In this document: positions 25,657 to 37,751 of the stretch, in pieces | How positions within the stretch are numbered: the stretch's first letter is position 1 | Layout of the letters: every line of letters starts with the position of its first letter | Source: Antedon mediterranea | Taxonomy: Eukaryota; Echinodermata; Crinoidea; Comatulida; Antedonidae | Assembly: GCF_964355755.1 (NCBI RefSeq) | Contig: NC_092675.1 | Location: 2,390,312 to 2,454,311, forward strand | Direction of reading: 5' to 3' | DNA: 64,000 nucleotides | The notes under the pieces: model-generated | Told to the model about the DNA's origin: nothing | Databases searched by the model: none | Seen by the model: only the letters and a program-made list of their open reading frames with translations | Position numbers and translations under genes: made by a program

Positions 25657-28600
25657 CTGGTGAGAAATAATCTATGCTTAGCAACATTTACACTACCGTA
25701 TCTTTACATAGGATGTTCACGAACGTCATTGCCTCTAATGTTGAGTAAACATTTAGGTAATTCTGTTAAACAATAATAATCAATACAAACTATACATTAC
25801 TTCAACATTTTCTTGAACTCTTCTCTCGTTAACATTCCAGAGTGGTCGACATCGTACATGTTAAACATCAACTCTAACTTGTCATCGGGATTTCCTTTAA
25901 AACAAATTATTTTTAACTACATTAATAAGGAAAAGAATTGTAGGCCTATTGATAACGATACACAATACAGTATTTCTTGACTGCTTACACAATCATAATC
26001 ATAATCACAATCATAATCATCGATGTAAAATGTTATTGAAGATGTAATGTAGGATTTGGCTTTCACAGGATGTAACACAAAATTCCTCGATTGTGTTAGA
26101 ACCAAAACGTTCGTTCTTTCAAAGTAGAAATCAAATGTATACAGTACTAAATTTCTACATTAGTTCACATAAGTCCGCATAAAAAGAACGAACAATATAT
26201 TTACCTCGAGCAAATATCACAATAATATCAAGGAACTCTCTGAAAGATACGGTGCCACTGTTATCTTTATCCACTAGATCAAACATCTGATCGACGAAAA
26301 CCGAATCGGATTTCATTGAGAGTGCTTCGGCAAATTCTTGTTTGGTCAGTTCACAGGTCAAAACGTCCTTGGCAATTTCTGATTTGAATTCGGTTATGTC
26401 GTCAGGATCAACATCAAGTTTGAAAGCCTGTGCAAAAGCAACTCGAAAGAAGCGTTCTAGTGTCTTTTGCCGTTGAACTTTAGTGTTGGCCATTCGCAAC
26501 ATTTCAGCCTGGTGAACTTCACGACGTTCGCGGCCTACACCGATAGCAGGGTCAGTCAAGAAGGACTCTATGTCGCTTATAAACGCATTCCTTTCCTCTT
26601 CAGTATCAAATTTCATAACCTGATAAATACAAAACAAAATATTACTAGAAGAAATTGTCTTTTTGTCGCTTTAATTTGGTTACTTCCAATCATATACCAT
26701 AGTATATTGTCTAAACGGTTTGAGCATTTCGAACCAGAGGGATCTGTGGATGTGTGTCTAGTATACTCGACGAATGCACAATTTCAATAAAGAGTACGGT
26801 ACTTACAAGATCATACTCCTTTTCTATAACAATAGTCATCATCTTTCGGCGCTGATCTGGACACACCAATAGGGTAATCTTTTGATGGATAGCGAGATCA
26901 ATTGTTCGATAGGTCTTGTTTCCGCGATCATTTAGAACAGTTATAGATTTTCCTGGCCCAAGTCGTACGGCAATAGGACGCTCGGATTGTCCGTCTCCAC
27001 ACCATTCCCTCGCTGGAATAGAAAAAGGTATGATTTATATGCAATTCCTTACAAATATATACCTACTAATTAAACAGTTAAAATTGCTGCTTTTCATATC
27101 TGTGTATAGGAACTACTTATCATTGTGCGCGCATGCGGCAACATTGGGATGTACTTCCGCATTCGATTCTTCGATTCAACTTTTATGGGAGGTTTCGTAA
27201 ATCGAATAATCTCTCAGAAAATCCCAGTACAAGTGTCTGCAAGGGCCCAGTTACATGTTCTCAATTCACCCACTGCTTATTGAGGTCGTCAACTATACTT
27301 ACTCGAATAAAGTCTTGTCGTTTCCTTAGCAGATTTTCTACTCTTTCTACGCTGTGCTTTACGTGATTCGTTAATCATTTTTCTTCGGTTACGCGAAAGA
27401 ACGTACAGAAGTACAACACACCCTACAAAATATAACGGTAACAATTAATAGAACTACAGTAATCGTAAAATCTGTAGCAATCCGAGATCAGAATTTGACT
27501 GAACTATGGCTGGTTACATTAATATACAAATATCGACTCGAATTTACAATCTCCAGATTACTAGCATGACATTCATGACTGCACTGATCAATAACTGTTA
27601 TGGTGGTTAGTGATTTTTTTAAAGATTTCTTTTCCGTATTAGAAACGGCCATCGGATACGGTGATGTTGTATACCAATGGGCACATTCACATTAATAATC
27701 TTACATAAGTAAATACCTTCCATATGTATTGATCTAAGTGAAGTATTTATTATTTATGAACAGAAGATTATCACTGTATTTTTATCAAAACATCAAGGCT
27801 TTAACTCTAGTATTTTTGTTCTTTCGCCATTCAAATTTCCACAAAAAAAATCAAGCATTGCAAGTAAAATAACAAAAAAATGCTTACCAATGGCCCATAC
27901 ACCGGCTGCTAAAAATGTTAGTACAAACGACACTTCACTTCCTTTGAAATAATCAAACGTGTAGGGATCGGTACAATTGTCCAATTCATGCTCAGATATC
28001 GTCAGATTGAATGCTTCTACGGCTTCATCATAACATTTTTCACCTACAAAAAATATCGTAAATGAAACTTAATATTTACAAGAAAAGTGATCCGGTTATA
28101 AACCCATATTGACGGCGCTAAACGTAGCAGCCATCATACAAGTTTCTTGGAAATTTGTTTTTTTCTTCACTACTTATCGACGATTTGTACAGTAAAATCT
28201 ATTGCTGGTTAATCTCCCAATATTCTAGACTCAAATGCCTTGATTTTCTGCATTTCGTTTACTTGTTTCAGTTAATTTACAAGTGGGTAATTTCATGACT
28301 GTATTGACTATTATGTCTGGTCCAGATTTCTACATTCTTAAATAAGGCTTCAGAATACCTTCATAGAAATGGAATGGATCCTTTTGAATGTCGCCTTCAT
28401 TGATATCCGTGGCAAGTATCAATACATCGTGTATTGTAATATTCCATATGATTTCTTGTTCTTCTTTAGTGAATGGACTGTGAATAAAATTGTGGCCAAC
28501 GGTAAGGATAACAAGCAGACTATTCAGAAGTATTTTACAACCTTTTCTGCAGAAGCTCATTTGTGCAAAGATAATGTTTGGAAAGTCTTTGGTTACAGAC

Positions 28601-31600
28601 AAATGAAACCAATCATTTCAGCTCTCTACGCACCACAAACAAAATAGAAAATACGACAAGCTGGAAATTGCATACAAACATATAATTTTAATACAATTCT
28701 ATTAATTAATGACAGCTATAACTTACCCTCCAACGTCATTTTCAAACCAAAATCTGTCACCATCACGAATTCTGCGAAATTGATCAAGGATTACTGTACG
28801 GAACAATTCTCCAGGTCCATTTTTAGTCGTTTCAAGAAGACCACCGGGCCAAATATCAACTTTGTTGATATCGCCATTATAGACATTAGCCAAGTTCTCG
28901 GTAAGTATCTAGAACATATAAGGGTAATTGTTGAAACTATATTAACTGTGTCACGAAATAGACATTCGTTTTTTTTCAATCGTTTTAGTTGGCAAATTTA
29001 GGCCTGCTTCCTATTCAGACGATATGTTATTTTGAAACAATTCCAAAATAAAAAATAAATCATCTTACCGAACATGGAATTGCTGCCTCCTGAGTATTGT
29101 TGCAATAAGGATTAATTTCTTCGAATGTTTTTCTGGCTTTCAATCCGTACGCTCTTCTAGCAGTGTTGTAATCAGGCAGACCATGATCACGGCCACGCTG
29201 GATATTAATTGCCATCAGATCACGACGAGAGAAGTCCAATCTACCAAATACGTTACCTAAAAGATCAATAAAAATAGCATCAAATCATTCAAACGTATGA
29301 CATCATCGTGTCCATATGGTCACAATTTTGTCACACAAAGTTTGATGTGTGAACGCGGATTAATATAAAAATTGTCTAAGCACACGTGTGAGGGAACTGT
29401 TAGTGTGTGTCAGTATTGTACTTGCCTCTTAAATCTTCTAAAATGATGTTATCTTCTCGTTCACAGTGCTGTGAAGCCATGCCCATGAGGTAGCTTTCCA
29501 TACCAGTTTCTCTTATAGGAAGCTGTAAAAAAAAAGAATATAAAATAAATAAGAAATAGAGTAGAACCTATCTGCTGTGATACCTGTCACGGGCATCCGT
29601 GAAACGAACGTTTGGTCCTAAAGGTGTCCCCTTAATAGGGGTTCCACTGTATTCCTTCAAAACAGGGTTACTGTGATAATATCTTTTTTTCTTTTTCAAT
29701 GTAATATAATGGATACCATAGAACTGATAAAGTAGGAGTGTGATTTTCGGATTTTGAAAACAACGTAGATATGGTGTAAAAGTTAACACATCGTCAAATG
29801 TGTATTCTGCATTATGAAATTATTTTTAAGATTTGAGTAAATACAACGTGATCATAATGCTCCTATTACACACATGTGATGCTGTACCAAGGAATGTGTT
29901 TATGAACAGTATAGGCTACATTAAACGTACCTGTGGATTCCAAAAGGAGTTGCAGGTTCTTGTGCCAATCCTACCGATTGGCTTGTACTTCTCCGGTGTA
30001 AAACTAGAATCCTTTGTCGTTCTAAAGAAATCACAATCCTTATCTCTGTTGGAAAAAAAAACATTCGTGTTTCACACTTACCAGATATGTATATACTTTT
30101 CAATATGCATTACTTTATATACAGATCATTTCAAATTCTAAATTATTAATTTACATTTAAAAACAACATTGTCAAAGCTCTACCATTCATAGTTAAATAG
30201 AAGAATAATAGTTGAAACGCTTTTACGGTTCTTTGTGACGCATGTACCTACAAAGGCAACTCTTACCTTCTCGCAACTCCTGGTACAACAAGAGTATGGC
30301 CAAATCTCATTGCAGCGGACTGGAAAATGTGACTAACTTGTGGGTGAATATAAGGCTTATAACCTATGAAAGAAAGAAGAAGAAAACTGTTATGTTATAC
30401 AATATATACAAATGTAATTTATTATGTAATAGTAATGTAATAATTATTCCATAAGCATGCACACTTGTATCTATTATTATTTTTATGGAAAATACAATAA
30501 ATGTGAATGAATAGGTATATTAGCCTACCATCATATGCGTTCTCCTCCATTTCAGCCTCGTCCATGTTAAGGAATGCTGGAAGCCATTCATACCATACCA
30601 ATTTCTGTGAAATTATTAGTTATACATTAATGTGTGAACAAAAGAATTCATTAAATTTATTAGAAAATCTAAAATTAAACACAAAAAAGTAGTCAAGCCA
30701 AGAAAATGGCTATTAGTTGTATGTTACATTGAACTGCATCATCCTAAGCATGCACAATATTCTATATAATGTTTGCGCAAACATTATTTGGGCGAGGTGA
30801 ATATAAAACTATTATTAGGTTATATTTGGCATACCTGATATGTTCCGATTACCCACTTTCTTGCTTCATTGAAAATCATTTCATCATTCATTTTACCCGT
30901 TGTGTCTTCACGTTTAATTCTATCCGCCCAATAATTATGCCAACGAAACCACAAAATACCAAACGATAGTAGATATGGATTCTCGTCACCTCTTGGATTT
31001 CCAAGCTCTATATTAGAAAAATTGATTTGTATAGAAATTGGTATTTTAATATCATTTTAATCACTTAAAAAAAAATATCACTAATCATGCATTCGGTTAT
31101 GCCTGCACCATGCCACCAAGAGAAGCACGTCAACTACGCGTTATTTCCTTTCTTTTGATTGGTCAATAGTTTTTTTAGAAATGTTTGTACTGGCCAAGAC
31201 AATGCACTAAAATGAAGGCAATTGCACTTGCAATAATACTTACTGAAGAAACGCGTTACATCACGAAGAGTATGCTGGTCTGATTCTGCTGGTGGAGGAG
31301 GGTTTGCCATGGGAAGTCCAATTATGTTTTCCGAAGGAAACTGAGGTTCACCTCGATCCTCATTCGAAGCAAGTTTCCCATCTTTGAACGATCTTAGAGC
31401 ATCTGCCCAAGCTTTGGTGGTACCGTAAACTAAACCTCCGTCTATCCATGGGGTGATTTCATTCAACTGTATAAGTTAATATCACTAGTTAGTTAGTATT
31501 TCTAAAAACATTGGGGTATCTGGGCCTAAACGTACAGTCCCAATTCTACTATAACGGACCACTCTGGGTAACAATACGTTTGATATAAAGCACAGGCATT

Positions 31601-34600
31601 TACCTGTTCTCTTGGTACGCTTGGATTGAAACCTGTATTCATATCATAACGTGATCTAAGAAATGGCATTTCATCCAGAGGAATGTATTTTCTGTAACGA
31701 TGACCTGATGGAATTTTAATATTAAAATATTCTGGTGGACATCCGGCTCTTTGAGCATCAAGGATTTCTTCTACAACTTGCTGACCTGAAAGATGAACGG
31801 AATACAAATATTTTTTTCCCCAAAAGAATGAACGTAAACACAATGCAATTGTGTGTGATTGATCAACTGTCATGTTTTACGCAATTGTGTTGGTCCAAGT
31901 GGAAACCAAGCTTTAATACTTCCAACTTCTGAACCAATCTCTATACTGTATCTCAACATAAGGAATTATATGTTGATCAATAGGCAAACTCTGTAATACA
32001 GTATCACATGTGGAGCTTCAATTTGTTTCGATACCTACAAATATAGACAGTACTGTATCATTGTGTATTAAAATAATTTAACTATACCAAAGAATGTCAT
32101 GAAAGCTGTTCTCTTGAGTAATGATCCACTGCCAGTTTCTCCTTTCATGGTAGCATCGCTGATGTCAAATGGGTTTGGCCTATCTGCTCCCGATGGATTG
32201 TATACACCATCAACATAAGCTGGAGGTACTCTTCTCGTCAGAGCCATTTCTAAAAACAAACATAAAACATTTAATTCACACGATCAAATACAAGAGCCAT
32301 CTTTATCATCAAATGTGATGTGCCCATATATGGAAACGATGACGTCAAATCACTACCATATTTAGGCATATCACACTTTTTTTTGTCAAACTATTTTGAT
32401 AATGTCACTAGAGTTTAAAACATTTACAAAAAATACCTGCGCCGCCCCAATCCGGATGAGCTAAGTTGTTGTACCAGCCATCGTAACCTTCGTACTCCGC
32501 AATATACTCTTCCTCCTCCGAATCATATCCATGGTCATCTTCGCCATCTAAAACAAAAATGTATTAAAATATGATAATTATATCAAATATATTATTAGTA
32601 TTGTGATGAAAGTTACTAAAGTCATCAAGAGTGAAATTCACTCTTTCTTGATTAAACTAAACACTCCATTACGCATTGTGTTTATATACACGATGTGCAG
32701 ACGTTCCCTTGTACAAAAATTAAGATGATTAAATCAATAATATAAGAAATCAACAGATAAATAAGATTATATAAGTATTCAATACGCAAAGCTATATTTA
32801 GCCTAACGCATCGGCTTTTTATTCTCCAGACTCTATGATAGATAATACATTGTTATAAACGCATGATTTTTTATTTCCATTTTCACCAAAACGAAAGATA
32901 GATATTATTTCCATTCCAGTAGTGTATTACATTATTTTTATAAGCATATGAATATGAACTGACATACATCCATAAGTATATAGGGCACATTTTAAGGTTA
33001 GCGGAAAGAAAGACGGTAAACACCAATATTAAAAGAGAATGTTTCGTTAAACAGGCAGTACCCAAAAGAAAATTAGCCATTATGAACTTAGCAACACAAT
33101 GAAAGAATGGACAACGCTACGAAACATATTCTCTTTGCATATACATACATTATTATTAGCAATACACATACATTTAAGCATGAAATATGAATGCTTTTTA
33201 TACATTATCATCTTATATTATACATATATTATATTATCATCGCCCAGCAAAACTCCGGAGTTTGCCAACACACACGTACAGACAAAACACAGATATGGGG
33301 CCTAAAGTCATGCAGCGTTTGCCCACACACCCATACAGACAAAACACAGGTATGGGGCCTAAACTCATGCAGCGTTTGCCCACACACGTACAGACAAAAC
33401 ACTGGTGTGATGCCTAAACTCTAGAGTTTTGCATTTTGACAACAATATATAATACTGTAGGCCTACAGTAGATAAAACTGTGGAAAAAATGAAAAGCGAA
33501 GCTTTAACAAACAGATTTATGAATAATATACCATGGACAAAATATTTTCCATAAATATATCAAGTAAAGTGACATCCTCTAAACTTCAATACGTATGTGA
33601 TGCTATGTATAATTGATGTAAAGATGAAAATAAAGTGATACATTCATTGATTATCTTTCTTCATCGTTGGAGTTAGTATATTAATGTACATTATTATCTT
33701 CAATACATTAGTATGATAAATATATATATTCTCTTTATTAAAAAAATATTGACCAATTTACATCTGTGGCAAAATTGCATTAAAAAAATTGTAAAAAAAA
33801 ACATTAAAAAGTGCAAGAATCAAAACAGCATTAAAGGGAAAAAATCTGGTAAAAAACACATACAAAGTTAAAAAGGCAAGAAATTTGTCGGAAGTTGGCA
33901 TGGAGGGTAAAAAATTAGTGTGTTATAAATTAATTTAGTATAAGTATACCTTCTTTTGGGTTATTAATATCCTTTTTTTAAACACAATTACGAATAGGTA
34001 ATAAATAATGCAAAAATTTGGTGTAAAACATTAGCAAATTGGATTATACTTAGTTATATTATTATACAGTATATTCATGTTCGAACCTGCGACTCGTTGT
34101 TTGCAGAGCAAAGCAAGTTTAACTTCACAATAGTACTGGCTGGATTACCAAATAAAAACCAATGTGTATGCGTACCGGATTTGTATACAATGTGTTAAGC
34201 ATGTAGCGGTACGGTATGCTTTTAACTGAGTTTTACTAAAAAAGCAAGGATCATGAAATGATTGGATGAAAAAGCAAGCGTCCTAGAAGCATGGATGAGA
34301 ATATTACCTCCTTGTTTTGTTGTTATTTCTGTTTGTTTTGTAGTAGACCTACTTTCAGTAGTAACGACTCCACTTTTAGTGGTGACGTCACCTTGAGTGG
34401 TGGCGTCACTTTGAGTAGTGACGTCATTTCGAGTAGTGACGTTACTTTGAGTAGACTGAGCCGATGTCGTTGCAGGTGGTGTTGCTATACAACAAACATT
34501 TTAAAACCAAACTATTATCATTGTTGAGTGTATCATAAACTCTTTTATTCTATGCCTATCTAAAGATAACAAGCTCACATCTTTCACAATGACGGAAGGA

Positions 34601-36354
34601 TCATTATAAGTTATATCCTTAATAACTGTGAACCGTAAACAGGCAAACAAATTATTTTGTTGATTGTTTTGCCAACTTATGGCAAAGCTCCATTATCATC
34701 TCAATTATTTAGTAAGATCGAATTTTATAATATCAAAAAGCTGTAAATACAACCAATTTGTTGGTTTTTAAGACAAACAGCATCCTTAAGCAAAGCAATG
34801 CTTGTTTCTATGTGATATAATACCTGTGCTTCCTTGTACTACCGTAGTATAACTATCTGTGGTACCGGTTTTGGTCGTCGGATCTTGTAACGTTTGTGCA
34901 TTGCTCAACACTATATAATAAAGGTGACGTATAGATGAACCATGGTTCATTTGTTAGTAGAGACCTACACTAAAGCTAGTTCTTTGTATATAATTACATG
35001 GGCTTCCGTTGATCATTGCAGTATTAATTTGTGCTACTGTACATACACGTTTAGTTAAATGTTAAGTGCAAGGCGGACATTCGCCCTGGTATAAAGTTAC
35101 ATTGCTGTAGGGTACCGACATCAATGTAAACGTAGCGTAATACTGGACCATTGAGAATCAAAGTTGACCCGCGCATGAACACGTGACCATGCGTTTTATC
35201 AATTTGTAAGCGCGCACGTTAAAGTACACCGTATGTTATACTTCTCTCCGAAAGTATGGCAAGCTGTTCTATCCACTTTTTAACATCTGAATTTAAATTA
35301 AGTGGAAAAAATCCCACTTAATTTAGGACTATAAGGTAATAAAACAACATATTCCACAATGCAAAAAAAAATCTATAAAAAACTTTAGTCTTTACGCATC
35401 CATGAGCGAGGGCGCTATATAGGCTATCTATTATCAAAAGCAGTAGGAAGTAGGGCCAGTAATACAGTAGACGAAATTAATTTCCGTTTCACTCGTTCTG
35501 ACGTATGATCACGTACTTAGATATCACTCTAATCTAAATGATCAAACCGAACCCTTCTATCTGCAATGAGAGTTAAGGCACCTTATATGAGTTCCGACCT
35601 AAATGAGTCTACTATTGGTTTTGATACGGCATAATTTTATTTCAATCAAATCCACAAAATAATTATGAACATAGGACGTCTACCTAGATACCGTTGCAAT
35701 ACATGCATGCATATATACTTTCAGTTTTACAAACTGTATTGTATGGGCCTACTTCGTTTACATTATTATGCATGTATTATACATATATAAAATAATTATT
35801 AACATTAACAATATATAATTTTTACATTTATACAATTTCCAAATCCAAGTAAAATATACATTGAGAAAGTAAAAGTAATAATGAAACTGGCGATTCTATT
35901 TTTAAATACCCAACTCATCCTACATTAACCCCTCTCCCCTCCCTTACCTCATCTCCCTCTCAAATTCCCTCTACCGCATATATGTATAGTATGGTTTTCA
36001 TTTCGTATAACCTCATCCTCTGTATTACGCAAAAAAATGTTATTGTAATATACCACTATATCCTATACAATTGTAGAGTACCAGGAAATACGGTAAAACT
36101 ATCTTTTAACTGACTTCATTGCCGAAAGTCATAACAGTAGAGCAACAGGGGTCACATTCCTCCCAAGAATTAAATTAACCGTGCACACACACCGTTTGTA
36201 AAGCTAATTCCAATGATCTTTAAAATACCTGCAACTCACTCACAATGCATGACCCGTTTATTTGTCTTACTCTACAAGAATAAAATCAGTTTAACTTACG
36301 TGAACACGTCACTAAGAAGCCGAAGAACACTATGTGTTTGATGTACAACCTCAT
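21334..36354 (-). CDS. DUOX: Dual oxidase paralogue B (mucin-stalk Duox), 30 coding exons
   Basis: Second complete Duox, the one head-to-head with DuoxA. The 30 exons join in frame (5016 nt, about 1671 residues). Order: signal peptide (1-23), Thr/Ser-rich stalk (about 24-106), acidic stretch [14 protein letters not shown], peroxidase homology domain (from about 128), membrane helix (in exons 27888-28043 and 27303-27422), two canonical EF-hands (959-970, 995-1006), NOX core (His 1253/1267 and 1346/1359), HPFT (about 1440), GGGIGVTP (about 1507), CGPPGM (about 1640), ending HHFENF. One intron starts with GC instead of GT. Two introns of paralogue A are missing. With canonical EF-hands and the head-to-head DuoxA neighbour, this copy looks closer to the ancestral, Ca2+-regulated form. 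Confidence 0.95.
21570..22055. repeat. 20-bp minisatellite inside the last intron of Duox B
   Basis: About 24 units of GCGAGAAAGAGCAAAGAGTT with 19-bp and GCGTT variants, purine-rich on the plus strand. It fills most of the intron between the exons 22133-22261 and 21334-21456. The unit contains no stop in any of several frames, which produces long apparent reading frames on both strands that are not genes. Confidence 0.95.
25801..26619 (-). other. DUOX: Duox B: canonical EF-hand pair
   Basis: Exons 26205-26619 and 25801-25894. The 415-nt exon corresponds to two exons of paralogue A fused (186 + 229 nt). Loops read [12 protein letters not shown] and [12 protein letters not shown], with Asp, Asp/Asn, Ser and Glu at the Ca2+-ligand positions. 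This matches the Ca2+-activated behaviour of the Duox family and contrasts with the altered loops in paralogue A. Confidence 0.92.
26807..28043 (-). other. DUOX: Duox B: end of peroxidase domain, first membrane helix, cytosolic region
   Basis: Exons 27888-28043, 27303-27422 and 26807-27012. The first ends the outer domain with [12 protein letters not shown] and [13 protein letters not shown], again two Cys, then a hydrophobic helix ([22 protein letters not shown] across the junction of two exons, in two pieces) stopped by RNRRK. A very basic segment ([13 protein letters not shown]) follows, then the PH-like region ending IEKEYDL, the same ending as in paralogue A. Confidence 0.88.
28359..32547 (-). 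other. DUOX: Duox B: acidic lead and peroxidase homology domain
   Basis: Exons 32437-32547, 32088-32249, 31604-31785, 31244-31466, 30835-31007, 30529-30604, 30267-30363, 29931-30045, 29426-29522, 29069-29256, 28727-28908 and 28359-28477. The first exon carries the acidic run and then [14 protein letters not shown]. Shared motifs include [68 protein letters not shown] and GDRFWFEN. As in paralogue A, proximal His (RFGHT) and RGDE are kept while the distal His is replaced in FGQQVVEE. Sizes of nine of the twelve exons differ from paralogue A by at most 6 nt. Confidence 0.9.
32285..32410. mobile_element. MITE family 1, copy in Duox B intron (degraded)
   Basis: Shares AATGTGATGTGCCCATATAT and CACTACCATATTTAGGCATA with copies at 40245, 45000 and 56721. 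Terminal inverted repeats are poorly kept here. Confidence 0.65.
33255..33425. repeat. 57-bp tandem repeat, 3 copies, flanked by an inverted repeat
   Basis: Three units containing CACACGTACAGACAAAACAC or close variants and GCAGCGTTTGCC lie in a Duox B intron. The array is bracketed by CAAAACTC (about 33248) and GAGTTTTG (about 33424), which are inverse of each other and could form a hairpin. Confidence 0.8.
34308..34910 (-). other. DUOX: Duox B exons 2-3: Thr/Ser-rich mucin-like stalk
   Basis: Exons 34824-34910 (29 codons) and 34308-34484 (59 codons), both symmetric phase 1-1. The second contains imperfect six-residue repeats ([18 protein letters not shown] and so on) encoded by an 18-bp DNA repeat. 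The segment is about one third Thr with Ser, Pro and Gln and no Cys, suggesting a dense O-glycosylated extracellular stalk. It sits where paralogue A has its LDLa module. Confidence 0.8.
36300..36354 (-). other. DUOX: Duox B exon 1: signal peptide
   Basis: A 55-nt exon ending in phase 1 at a gtaagt donor. Joined to the next exon it reads [18 protein letters not shown], a classic hydrophobic core with a good cleavage site before Gln. This fixes the start codon and places the divergent DuoxA start 1.4 kb away. Confidence 0.85.
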
Positions 36355-37751
36355 TGCTGAGGAGTAGTTAGTCCGTGTTCCCCTTTAAAATCTAAACGTC
36401 GACACTGCTTGTTTTGCAATACGTTCAGCGACCAAGCTAGAATAATTGTGATCAGTGAAATAATACTGAAAGCCCAGCCCAAGTCAATGCAAATGAGCAG
36501 CGAATACAGTGACGATAGATTGTTCTGATTCTTAATACTCAGTGGCTAACAACAATAGTTTAACTTTTTAGTTCCGCATAACTCCACTGCTATTCAATAC
36601 CACCTATATAAAACACTACGTGTTCAAACAATGTTCATCCGCCAAGTATAATCTAGTCCGCGAGATAACGATATAGGACATTACATCACAGGACTTTATT
36701 AATTGATGATACAATGGAAAATTAATAATAAATTATATCAACATAAATAAAAATTATATTTTGTATATTCTAGATGACAAGACAATTAATCAATCCGTAA
36801 TTCCATAGGTCACTTTAAAACAAATAATTTAAAAAACGAGCACTGATAGCAGTTACATTTGCATAATAGTTAATGATGTAAAGTTTTTTTGCAAACAATT
36901 TCTAGGCACGAAGAAGTGTGCATCCTACAATCAGGTAGTTGCTCCCAGGTGATCTTACTATTTATTATTACGGTGACGTTAGACGTTTGAAACCCTCCTG
37001 TCACTAGACAATTTTTAATTTCCAGTTACACTGGATGGATTACACGACCCTTACAATTATTTTTCATTAATTGAATAATAATATACTCTAATAATGACAA
37101 TAAACAAATGAAATCGATAATCGAAAATAATCTAGTATGCATAATTACTAATTTAAAGGAATCATCAATTGTACAATCAACATTACGTTACTAGATTTTG
37201 GTTTTGACAGAACAGCAAATAATGATATTACTGGGATAAAAAACTGGATATTTAACCATGGTAATATTGCAAGACATAGAAGAATGCAGTAATAACAATT
37301 ATCATTTTGAATCATTCAGTATTGGGACAATAGGAACCAGTCAGTACGCCCTTTGGAGATAAGGAAATACTGTAGATGAATTTGCAATTTCTTAAATCCA
37401 AAAAACAAGACCCCAGATTCTCCAATCGAGTCTGTAAAATATCAATACGCTAGCATCCTGTTGCATAGGCGTGTTCATGACCGATCATTTCTATAGTCAA
37501 TTCAACCATGAATATTTTGAATGGAGAATTTTGATACGCTTTGTCATCGGATTTAGAGCAACAATTCGCTTCAGTTTCGAGTTGAACGCAACGTTTGCAT
37601 TGCTGATTTTACAAGTTGAGTCACAGAAGAGACAGGGAGGTGAAAAAAGCTATAGTGGTAGTCGAGTGTCATATACTAATAGAAAATCTATAACAGAAAT
37701 ATCGTAAGACATTGGGGAACGATTTAAGGTAAATCGTTATTTAGTATAACG
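36355..37751. promoter_or_regulatory. Divergent upstream region shared by Duox B and DuoxA
   Basis: The start codons are 1.4 kb apart and point away from each other, so this segment must hold both 5' UTRs and promoters unless a distant non-coding first exon exists. Visible words include an octamer ATGCAAAT at 36487-36494 and TATATAAAA near 36604 (plus orientation). No exon-like coding segment is seen. Vertebrate DUOX/DUOXA pairs also share a divergent promoter; that they are co-regulated here is inference. Confidence 0.65.

Noticed and set aside
33187-33424. Open frames of about 76 codons
   Set aside because: Products of the 57-bp tandem repeat inside a Duox B intron, on the strand opposite the gene.
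32550-34300. Search for an LDLa exon in Duox B
   Set aside because: No CxxxxxCDG..DC..SDE pattern was found on the minus strand in this intron or in 34911-36299.
37471-37707. 78-codon frame just upstream of DuoxA
   Set aside because: No domain, not continuous with DuoxA, lies in the divergent upstream region; probably chance or 5' UTR.
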